23,092 nt of DNA from Apostichopus parvimensis. Lineage: Eukaryota > Echinodermata > Holothuroidea > Aspidochirotida > Stichopodidae. The notes beneath the pieces were generated by a model. The model saw nothing but the letters and a program-made list of their open reading frames with translations. It ran no database searches and had not been told where the DNA came from. Made by a program: the position numbers and the translations under genes. Positions 1 through 10,600 of the stretch are shown here, piece after piece (positions within the stretch are counted from its first letter, which is position 1; each line of letters starts with the position of its first letter). The stretch spans positions 16,119 to 39,210 of the forward strand of contig KN888977.1 in the NCBI GenBank assembly GCA_000934455.1, written 5' to 3'.

Positions 1-1331
1 ATCCAGGTTTACCAAACAAGTTCTCATGAATATAAACCAGTATATTAATTGAATATATTTTATAAATAAAAAAAGATTAAGAAAAAAAGTTATGTTACAT
101 AAGCTGTCGAATCACTGGATGAGTGATTGCACAAACAACTTTCTGTTATACCAGCATATTGTTGAAGTTGACAGGAACATATACAATGAATCTCCACCTC
201 ACCCCAACCATGGAGGTAAAACAGACCTCCATGCCCCAACCTAGTAGTAAAAGAAAAGAAGAGAGAGAGCCAACTCAACTCAGTTGGAAGAGGAATATAG
301 TAACGAAAACAGCAGTTGCGTTGTACTTTATCTATGCGCTTGTAGAAAGATTTCTATCGATCTAAAACCACTTATCATAACTGGGACAAAGTACTATATG
401 GTTACATAAGGTACGGTGTAAATTGTTTGATAGATTGGTTGACAAACATGACGTGCAGTATTATGTATCTTGCACTTTCAAATTCATTACAGTTCCGATA
501 ATTTCGATCGAAGCAAGTTAGGCTACCGAAGCCTAAAGTTTAATCTTGACATGATTTGTTTACGCTGATTATTGCATACTAATATACATGATGTCGAACA
601 TGGTTGAGTTTGCTATTATGTGTTGAACTCTGTCGAGGTATATGTGGAGATTTCATAGAAATTGACCTACTTCAATCTCTATGGCAGATTTACATATTAT
701 GAAATCGGACAGCGCATGCTAGCTTCGACAGTGGCATCCGTGGTTGGTTGTCATGGCACAAGCGAATAATACACAATACTATCTGACGTCTTATAATCAT
801 GCCTGTACAGTTTGTAAGCAAAATTAGTGCGTCTGAATTTTTGGAGTAAAAGTTACTTCCAAATTTAGATTTGCATATGCAATTTGCGGTGTTTGTAAAC
901 TATTTTTAAGGAATTGTCTCATCAATGGATTCATGTGAGCCTTCCCAATGGCCCGTATCATGTTCAGAATAGCCTCTATCGTAGCCTAAGCCCATTCGTA
1001 GTAGTTCCACGATTTTATGTTATTCCACGTAATTTGGTATGTAATGTCGTCTTTTATAACATTAAGCCCTACTCCACATTGTTATACAACACCTAGTATT
1101 ATACCTTGACGTTTGCCTTAACTACTAATGTTGCTTCAAGGCGTGCACAATGTTAGGCTAATACAGGTGATTGTTGTAGATGAATTAATGGTCTTCTCTA
1201 ACATTGGGCTAGGGGTGATTAATGTTAGTGTCACTGTTTGGCCTATTTTATTTACCATATTGACGATCAGATCTGCTTACTAAGACGGCAGAGAGTAGGT
1301 CATACATGTAATGTAATAAGCATAGTCTTCT
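1..1331. repeat. Direct duplication, copy 1 (about 1.33 kb, cut by window start)
   Basis: This block recurs at 1944-3276 with only a few differences: base changes near 117, 534 and 814, a 3-bp deletion in a TAG repeat near 243, and a 5-bp insertion near 393. The offset therefore moves from 1943 to 1940 to 1945. The match ends sharply after the shared TCTTCT at 1326-1331. The left edge lies outside the window. Short ORFs exist (90-278 minus, 123-365 plus, 914-1096 plus) and are kept open in both copies, but with so few differences this says nothing about selection. I recognise no protein. Either a recent tandem duplication or two haplotypes placed side by side by the assembler would explain it. 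Confidence 0.95.
747..760. promoter_or_regulatory. X-box-like (RFX) site, copy 1
   Basis: GTTGTCATGGCACA resembles the near-palindromic RFX X-box consensus GTTGCCATGGCAAC: one mismatch in the left half-site, two or so in the right. RFX factors control many ciliary genes, and TTC16 is downstream. The match is imperfect and could be chance. Confidence 0.22.
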
Positions 1332-1766
1332 TGTACCTCTGTAGGCTTAGTGTTAGCCTAATCCTTAGACTTTATATTAACTTAGGCTATGTTGATTAGA
1401 TGTTTGGCTAGCTAGCTAGATGTTTCTTTAGGCCTAGCTAGCCAAACTCGTTAGCTTTAGGGGCCTAGGCCTAATTTAACACTAGCTGAGCTTCAATTTA
1501 GCCTAAATCCGAAATGCAAACAAGTTGGACCGTAGGCGGTAGCCTAAGCCCAATAGCTTTATAAAGTGGAAACTTCAATTAATCTATTAATAGACCTTGC
1601 ATTACTATATGATAAGAATTAAAGATTGGTTTATAACGTTATTTTTTCTTCTTTTTGTTGAAAACTGGGATGAAATCCTTCGTGTCTAACTACGATTTGC
1701 GAAGGTCAATCCTACCGGGTCTTTCTCACTCGTATGGCAAGCCAAAATGCCAATAATTAGACATTC
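1332..1766. other. Single-copy spacer rich in TAGGC-type motifs, no gene seen
   Basis: No coding exon is evident. The stretch is unusually rich in GGCTA, TAGCC and TAGGCC words. It contains a perfect 13-bp inverted repeat: 1403-1415 (TTTGGCTAGCTAG) pairs with 1434-1446 (CTAGCTAGCCAAA) across an 18-base spacer. Confidence 0.6.
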
Positions 1767-1960
1767 CAGGTTTTTCGGTCGATAATCCAGGTTAATATCA
1801 ACCGAAAATCCGTTAAACTTGGATTAATGAAGAAAAACTTGGATTATCGATCGAAAAATCTGGATTATCGTTCGATAAACATGGATCTTCGATTGATAAA
1901 CCTGGATTTCGACCGATAATCCAGGTTTATCTACCGACGGATTATCCAGGTTTACCAAAC
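1767..1960. repeat. Degenerate 21-bp palindromic tandem array
   Basis: About eight diverged units of roughly 21 bp are built on TGGATTATCGATCGA or its reverse complement (TCGGTCGATAATCCA). Units in the middle read in the TGGATT orientation; units near both ends read as AATCCAGG. The core ATTATCGATCGATAAT is itself palindromic. The array runs into the start of duplication copy 2, and the first bases of the window (ATCCAGGTTTACC) are the end of the same array in copy 1. The minus-strand ORF across it only reflects the repeat. Confidence 0.75.
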
Positions 1961-3276
1961 AAGTTCTCATGAATATAAACCAGTATATTAATTGAATATA
2001 TTTTATAAATAAAAAAAGATTAAGAAAAAAAGTTATGTTACATAAGCTGTCGAATCGCTGGATGAGTGATTGCACAAACAACTTTCTGTTATACCAGCAT
2101 ATTGTTGAAGTTGACAGGAACATATACAATGAATCTCCACCTCACCCCAACCATGGAGGTAAAACAGACCTCCATGCCCCAACCTAGTAAAAGAAAAGAA
2201 GAGAGAGAGCCAACTCAACTCAGTTGGAAGAGGAATATAGTAACGAAAACAGCAGTTGCGTTGTACTTTATCTATGCGCTTGTAGAAAGATTTCTATCGA
2301 TCTAAAACCACTTATCATAACTGGGACAAAGTAGTATACTATATGGTTACATAAGGTACGGTGTAAATTGTTTGATAGATTGGTTGACAAACATGACGTG
2401 CAGTATTATGTATCTTGCACTTTCAAATTCATTACAGTTCCGATAATTTCGATCCAAGCAAGTTAGGCTACCGAAGCCTAAAGTTTAATCTTGACATGAT
2501 TTGTTTACGCTGATTATTGCATACTAATATACATGATGTCGAACATGGTTGAGTTTGCTATTATGTGTTGAACTCTGTCGAGGTATATGTGGAGATTTCA
2601 TAGAAATTGACCTACTTCAATCTCTATGGCAGATTTACATATTATGAAATCGGACAGCGCATGCTAGCTTCGACAGTGGCATCCGTGGTTGGTTGTCATG
2701 GCACAAGCGAATAATACACAATACTATCTGACGTCTTATAATCATGCCTGTACAGTTTGTAAGCAAAATTAGAGCGTCTGAATTTTTGGAGTAAAAGTTA
2801 CTTCCAAATTTAGATTTGCATATGCAATTTGCGGTGTTTGTAAACTATTTTTAAGGAATTGTCTCATCAATGGATTCATGTGAGCCTTCCCAATGGCCCG
2901 TATCATGTTCAGAATAGCCTCTATCGTAGCCTAAGCCCATTCGTAGTAGTTCCACGATTTTATGTTATTCCACGTAATTTGGTATGTAATGTCGTCTTTT
3001 ATAACATTAAGCCCTACTCCACATTGTTATACAACACCTAGTATTATACCTTGACGTTTGCCTTAACTACTAATGTTGCTTCAAGGCGTGCACAATGTTA
3101 GGCTAATACAGGTGATTGTTGTAGATGAATTAATGGTCTTCTCTAACATTGGGCTAGGGGTGATTAATGTTAGTGTCACTGTTTGGCCTATTTTATTTAC
3201 CATATTGACGATCAGATCTGCTTACTAAGACGGCAGAGAGTAGGTCATACATGTAATGTAATAAGCATAGTCTTCT
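1944..3276. repeat. Direct duplication, copy 2
   Basis: This is the near-identical partner of 1-1331. It ends 149 bp before the first recognised coding exon, so any upstream promoter or non-coding first exon of TTC16 in this block would be present twice. No coding exon was recognised. Confidence 0.95.
2692..2705. promoter_or_regulatory. X-box-like (RFX) site, copy 2
   Basis: The same GTTGTCATGGCACA sequence as at 747-760, here about 730 bp upstream of the TTC16 start codon. It is an imperfect match to the RFX consensus. Confidence 0.22.
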
Positions 3277-3425
3277 CAATACAGCTGGTGTGACATTGAA
3301 ACACAGTCAGCTCAGTGAACTGTAATAATCTGAATGGCATTTTTAAGGTGAGAAATCTAGCATGAGATTTTAAAAATCTTTACCATAAAATGTTACTTAT
3401 GTTTTATACTCTGTAGAACTTACAG
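3277..3425 (+). other. Unique sequence ending in a splice acceptor before the first coding exon
   Basis: The last 25 bases form a pyrimidine-containing tract ending ACTTACAG at 3425, a good 3' splice site. The first coding exon would then start at 3426 with a 10-base leader, implying a non-coding exon further upstream. TTTTTAAG followed by GTGAGA near 3348 could be the donor of such an exon, but the intron would be very short. Confidence 0.4.
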
Positions 3426-3435
3426 GACACATCTC

Positions 3436-4605
3436 ATGGAAAAAATGGATGAAGAGACAAACCAACAAATGGAGGATGAAATAGATCATATGGAAGATAA
3501 CAACAACTTACAACAAACAAAACAGGAAGACAATAATCAGCACAGAGATGAAGATCTGAAACAAGAGTCAGAATTACAGAATCTAAAGAAAGATATAGAT
3601 GAAGAAGCTGTCGATGATGTGATAGATGCAGATAGTGAAAACCATGGACAGATTCCCTTAAATGTTAACGAGCAAGAATCTAAATTATATCAAAATGATC
3701 AGATTACTGTTAAAGAAGAAGACAATCACAAGTCAGAACAAGAGTTATCCTCAGAGATGGATTCTTTGAACCACGCCAGGAATGAGACTGGAAACGAATC
3801 AATAGAAACTGAAAATATTAGTGTGACCGAAAATGTGCAAACATTAGGTAATGTTACTGAGTTACAAAAGGATGAGGAGAAGAACTTGCAGGAGGACAAA
3901 AATGTTGATGAAAAGGAGGATACAGCTAAAATAGAGGATTCAAACAGTGATCATGAAAACAAGAAAACAGATAAACATGACGATGTGGAAAAGGATGGTA
4001 CGTTAGGAGAGGAAGAGAAGAAAGAAGAAACTAGTGCAAATAAGAGTGATCCACAGGAGGTATCTTCAGATACAGTTGTATCCTCAGCAGACAAGGAACC
4101 ACCAAAAAATCAAGAAAACATCGATGATAAAGTTGGTTCTGTTTCTGAAACATCTCCTGGTGTAGGGCAAAACGCTGTTCAATCTGACTCTGTCAAAGCT
4201 GAAATCACCAACGAGTATAAAACTCAATCAGACGGGATCCAAGAAGAGAGAACCAGTGCCGGTAGTGTGTCCCACACGGGAGAAGGACTGCTCCAAACCT
4301 TTGATGATAGCCTCCGTCCTTACACCCGGCAGACCGGGACAGATAGACCTGTCTCCATATCTTCGTTTGTATATTCTGCCAAGGATTTTCCCACCCCGGA
4401 CTACGAGCAATACGTCAGGCCCACTCCCTCTGTGGTCGAGAGCGACAACGATCGACCGGAGAGCAAAGCCTCGAGAGCGATGAAATCTGGAACGAGTCGA
4501 GGTGATGGAACGAAGAGCGTCACCTTCGCTGACGATGTGAAAAGTGATGAAATTGGAAAGCAAGATTCGGAGGGCCCACAAGAAGACGATTCCATCACAG
4601 ACAAG
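3436..4605 (+). CDS. TTC16: TTC16 coding exon 1: acidic N-terminal extension
   Basis: 390 residues, ending in phase 0 at ACAAG|GTACCA. The ATG follows the acceptor at 3425 and sits in a good context (CTCATGG). Residues 1 to about 270 are low complexity, rich in Glu, Asp, Lys, Asn and Gln, and likely disordered. Residues about 285-350 are less biased, with more Pro, Tyr and Arg (for example SISSFVYSAKDFPTPDYEQY). Residues 360-366 read KSVTFAD, a textbook RVxF-type docking motif for protein phosphatase 1. Reading through the donor adds only Val-Pro before a stop at 4612-4614, so intron retention would release a 392-residue protein without TPRs. Assignment to TTC16 rests on the phase match and on the next exon aligning with the vertebrate N terminus. 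A separate short gene is a less likely alternative. Confidence 0.82.
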
Positions 4606-7600
4606 GTACCATAGATCTTGGGTATATGAGCTTTACATTTATCAACCTTAGCTTTCTATGTACTCAATCTTTCTATGTATTCTGATGAATATTGATACAG
4701 GGTAAGTGAGGACACCTAACAGTAGTTACTGTTCACATTTTGGTATTTACTAAATCAAGAACGTCCCAGGAATAGACCCATGCAAGTCATTCCATTGGAA
4801 GAGATTTTTAATAAAGGCTTCTTAGCTTATCCTAGCACACACTTATAAACCATCAGAATCTACTGATACGCTTTTAAACACACAGTGCTATGAGAAAATT
4901 TGAAATGAATGATTACAATCCTTTTTTAGTCCATGCAGGTCCTGGGACAAAATCTGGCTCAAGCAAAATGTCAATCCGTTCTTTGTGAGAGGAGAAAATC
5001 GGCCGAAAATATTGTACTAATCACTTACATGGACTATTAAGGCATTGAGTAACCTACTGGCCTACCCAGCACATTGCTCATTCTTATGGTACAACGAGTT
5101 TGTTATTGTCTGGCTCTTTGCTCCAACCAACGTTTCTCTTTTAGCCTTTGCATATAATTAAGGAACCTTGTTGAAGGTAATTTATCGTATACAGATGTTT
5201 TATTCTCGGAACCTTCTATCCATATTTATCTGAAATATATAGGAAGAGCTATTCTCAACTACTGTTAGCGAGGAGAAGATAGAAGAGGCAACCAGAAAAC
5301 TTAGAATCGGATCCGCAGACAGCTCGGGATCTGAAAATAGTTTACTGAAGGAAGTATTCGGATTACAGAGAGTGAAACTGGTTTCTGGTAGCGATTTGTT
5401 GAACAAGCGTGCTAACGAACAGTAAGTATAGTGCCAGGTGCAATGATCCCGAGGAGAATTTATTTCTGATATAAAGGCAACATTATGTCATCATGTTGGG
5501 CCTTCGTTAATATTAAAAAAAAAGGTATATTCTGTTAATGCACATAGTTATACGTATCTGTTTGTAAGTTTGAACCTGTTAAAGCATAATTTCGTAGGGT
5601 ATTTGTGGTGTTCATTCAGAGCAACAAAAAAATAATTAAAAAAACCTGTTAATTTCAGGTGGAAAAAGGACAATTTATCATCGATTCTGGTCAGTTCCGC
5701 TGTTATATTTACTGTAATGTGGGTTATAGATAAAATGAATATTTTGGAAAGAAGTGCAAAGAAATTATTGGTATATAGAAATGAATTTTGTTGAATGTAC
5801 TGTGCTTGAAATTTCTTTCTTTGTTAATAAAGAAATAGCTTTTCCTAGTTCCTGAATTAGCACAGTAAAAGCGTTTAATCAATTTCAGGTGGAAGGATAA
5901 TACTTCAGTCTGCAGTGGTTTTAGTCAAAAATCACTTCTAACTGCTTTCGGTGCTGTTCTTGAAATCGCTCCCTTTTCTAGCCAATACTATCTTCCCTAC
6001 CCCAAAGTATGGTCAATAAAACTTATACAAATGTGTCATCTTTTGTTGAGTACTATTTAGAAAATTATCCAAAATTGGCTTGTCACCTCCGTAATTCTTT
6101 TTAACCCTCTAGTTATGAAAGAGGTTGTCAGCTGCACAACACTGGAAACATGTTTGCGGCTATCATCGCCTTCGATAAAGCTATCAACCTCTGTCCGAGC
6201 GAAGTCCGATTTTACTTGATGCGTGGAGAAGCGTACCTCCAGGTGACAGATTTCCAGTCGGCTATCCAAAGCTTTAAGAAAGCGTGCGTACTGAGACCGA
6301 CCAGCGACATCTACTACTCAAAACTGGCCTTCGTCTACTACCTACAAGGACAGAGTCTGTTCGATCAGTGTCTGTTTACGGAGGCCTTGGAGTCCTTCTC
6401 AAGGGCAGCAGAGATGAGGCCCGAAATAATCGGTTATCACACACGAAGGTATGCCATCATTTAAGTGCTGTTCTTGCAGATTGCAGATCGGTCTGTTATG
6501 AGAATTATAAATTGCGATGTAAATTAAAAATTTAAATTTTTAATTAAAATTTTAATTAAAATTAAATTTAAAATAAATTTAAAATAGATACTCTGGTGGC
6601 AGACAATGTAAAATTAACATTTTAGAGGAAAAGTATTCCAGACTGACATGAGCTGTTGCCAGATACAAAATATCACCAAATTTAAAAATCAGAAAAAAGA
6701 AAGACATTCATATCTTTGCAATGCAAACTGCTATGAGGATATGGGTTTGACTTAAAAGATGCATAAAATTTTCAGCAATTTGTTATTGTTAAGCAATTAG
6801 TATCAGGTAAGAGAAGTTCCCTTTTTAATAAAGTTAATTTTCATGTTTTGTGCAAAAGAAAACGTGACGTTAACCCCGATATTGCTTGTAAAAATGACAA
6901 AGTATTCTGAAGGTTTACACATCCAGATAAATTTCACTACTTGTCCCGATGTAAATTTACTTTTAAACTGTTGGAAAAGTGATTTTTTGGGGGTAAAATT
7001 TTGACTTCAAATTCCTACCTACTGTTTTTGAGATGTTGACTGTTGAAATTGTCATAACTTGTCTTTTTTGCACAATGACAACAAAAATATTTTGTTTTGC
7101 TGAATTTATTTTTCACACTATCACACTGTTTTTGAATCCAGATTTTTTTTTAGGAAATTACAATTTGTAATAAATGCAGGGAAGAAAGCTTTCTCGGTGG
7201 TGTTTTGGGCCATCAAGCTACTCCAATTAGCACAAAAGGGCAAATTGTCAATAGTGATTCTGTTTTGATCTTGTTCTTCTGATCTTGCTGCTGTATTACC
7301 TTCAAAATGCAAAACACTTTCATCTAGGTAAACTTCAAAACAATATTTTTCCCACAAAGGGGAGGGGTACCCTTCAACTTGGACCCCTTCCTGAGGTCGT
7401 GAAAACTGGTTCTTCTTTCCTCAGATTATTTATGGTAACCCAAACCAGGATGTTTAGAAAACCTTCACACTTTAACAGTCAAAAGAAAAACTAAGTACTG
7501 AATTTTTCCATGGACGATAAACTTTTAAACAGCTCTTTGATTTATTCACTGTCCTTTTCAATTTTTATTGCAGCATTGCTTGTTTGGCTGCCCTTGAGAG

Positions 7601-10600
7601 ACACGGAGAGTGCCTGGCATTGGTTAACAAGAGATTAGAATTGGAGCGCTCTAATCCTGATCTGTACATCATGCGAGCTAGGCTCCATCTTCTCTTTAGA
7701 AATGTAAGTACTATGGTCTAGATTGGTCTAGACTGGGATGGGCAACCTACGGCCCGCGGGCCACATGTGGCCCACCAGTAAATTTATTGTGGCTCGTGAG
7801 ATGTCTCAAGAAAAAGAAAAGAAGCAATCTATTTTACATCATCCAAAAAAACGAGCTAGCTTCTTAGAATTTATCGGCACTAATGATGCTGTCAGGTAGG
7901 CCTATTATCCCCATCAATTATCAACTGTTCTGTATTGACATTATGTTTCTGTGAATACAGATTTAGTAAACACACCTATTGCTTGATGGTCCTCGGAATC
8001 AAAGATTTGAAATCAACAGCAGGTCGTTGATTAGGTGCGGCCCAGTCAATTTTTCACTCCTTATATCTGGCCCATTCATTCAAAAAGGTTGCCCACACCT
8101 GGTCTAGATAGATATACAAAGAAGTACACTTGTAGTATGTATGCATCACCATATATATGTTGATATATCATCTTTAAACTCATACCACTTCAAATTGTCC
8201 ATTTTGATAAATTTTCGCACCAAATTCTATTTTTTCTTCCTTTTTTTTGACAGACTAGTCTGAGTTACTACGATTTGAAGGATGCTTTGACTTTAGATCC
8301 CGAACAACCGGAAGCTCTGAAAATTCTCCAAGATTTAGAGAAGAGGGCGCAGGATAACAGAGATTTTGCCGTCCGACTTCAACTTCAAGGAAAATTTAAA
8401 GAAGCTATGCAGAAGATAACTCTTGCCATCGAGATGAACCCCTCAGTCGCTGAATTTCATCTTCTTCGGTGAGTAATTCTGTGATCGGCGGTCGTTTTGT
8501 GAGTTATCCTTTTTGTAACTCTGTTAAATACAGTAACCTTTTTTTTTTTGGTTGTAAAAAAGTGTGACACTGCATCCTGAAGGAGGGGGGTGTGTAAGGG
8601 GAGTATTGTACTTGTTGCGACTATGTAGACCAAGCTGGTGGGAATATTATGCGACCATCGATCGTGTTTGTGATCGAAGCAAAACAGGATAATGTTGAGG
8701 TTTTGATTGGCATGTCAAATCATTCCTGATATAAAATTTGGAAAATTTGCCACAACTTTTTTGCTTTAACCTATCTTGGATATAGATATGAAAGTTGCAA
8801 ATTTCAATGTATTTTACCAGTTTTCTTATTAACACAATTGAGAAATGAAAATAAGATGGTGCACCAACATGTTAAAGGGTGTGAAGACTCGCGAAAAAAC
8901 TGTCTAATGCTGGTAATTTGACCTAGTTTTGAATGAGGTGTAACAGAAGTGTTAAACACCACCATCGATCCCAGAAAATACACACACAGCTTGCTACCGT
9001 CGGTAATTAGACACTAGTGTACAGTCAGTACATACAGCTGCGGTCAATACCCACAGCACAGTATACAAACGATACGGCGATGGACATCTCTGGTCCAGCT
9101 AAAGATAACAATTAAGGTATCACGTTTCATTACTGCCTGCATTTTGTAGCGACACGAATAAAACGTCACTTGCAAGCAACAGGAAGTTAACTTATTCAGA
9201 TGGTCGCACGCAGTTTGGGGCGAGTCTTCAATGCCTTTAACATTTAAAAATACAAACTTTTAAGGGTTGCTTTGTCATCTTCCTTTACCAGGGGTGCAAT
9301 TCACCGTCGTTTGCACGACTTCAACGCAGCGATCGACGACTTCCTTCTCTCGTTGGATAAGACCGATCACGACGAAAGCGACAACGTGTACATGGACGCA
9401 CAGAGGCAGCTCCTGCTAACCTACAACGACTTTGCCGTCGACTGCTTCCTCGGCGGCCATTTTGATGAAGCAATTCTTCTGTTGAACAAAGCAATAAAGG
9501 GAGAGAAACGTGAGAGAGGTCTCTACGTGAATCGCGGCGGTAAGTTCACGCCACGTTCAGGCCTTGTGAAATGGGAAGAATTATGCCCTTTTTTTTTCGG
9601 ACTACATCATGGTTTTGTAATAAATTTGCACTCAAAGTATCAACATTAGATGGAATGTCATATTACAATATAATTATTGTTTCCCTTGGAAGGTTTGAAA
9701 AGCTGAATTTTTCTGCAGCATGCACAAGAGTGGATTGGACATTTATTTCATCTTTCTTTTCAAAGATTATTTAATCGTCTCTCAAATTTCTACTGCATCA
9801 GTCTTGCCTTGGTTTGATAAGCTATTCACCAAGGATTGTTATATCTTATTTTTTGGGATACCTGTGGGTGTTAGGGGGTACGGTGGGAAAGCATTTTCCA
9901 CCCTGTGTGTCAGAAGAGGTGTTAGGAAGTGGTGCTGACAGAGTACAGGAAGATGGCTACCCCTTGTTCTTCTGTGTATGTACAATCTGGTCATTTACCT
10001 CTGATACGTAATTCATTAATTCCGTCGTAGTTGATAACCCTAGTACGCCATTTCATCTCCTTCACTTGCAGACTGTTTCTTCCGTCTCGGTGAATTACAC
10101 TTCTCACTGGCTGATTACCATCAAGCCTTGGAGATTGATCCCAACGATTCGTTGGCCAGAGGACGCATCGCAGCGATTCACAGCGAGTTTGGCTCCGTCG
10201 ACTACGAGGAGCACAGCTACCAGGATGCAGAAGCGAGATTCACGGTGGCCATCCAACACAACCCCCGAAACAGCCAGTATTACCTCAGTCGGGCAAAAGT
10301 CCGCTTCATGCTCGAGGTAACTTAACGGTTGATTGTATTCATTCAGGTCCAAGTTCAGGTACATCACAAAACCAAACAAAGGGGATAAAAATGGAGACAG
10401 AAAAAAGAATCGGGTCTTTTTAATATACAGAGGTGTCTTAAATTTGCAGCAAAAAATTTGTCGTCTGTTAAAACAGATAAAACAAAACAAAAATCGAAAA
10501 GGTTTGAAATATGAAGATACAAGATTATTAAGCAAAGTAGTGTTGTAAATTCGCAGCACAAAATTTGGAATGAAGGGGGTCTCAAAAAGAACCATGGAGC

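Noticed and set aside
90..365. Overlapping ORFs on both strands kept open in both duplicated copies
   Set aside because: The copies are too similar for conservation to mean anything, and the frames are short and unlike any protein I know.
1824..2129. 101-codon minus-strand ORF
   Set aside because: Half of it is the 21-bp array translated; the repeat explains the open frame.
4228..4581. Minus-strand and frame-shifted ORFs inside TTC16 exon 1
   Set aside because: They are shadows of the true frame, which continues in phase into exon 2.
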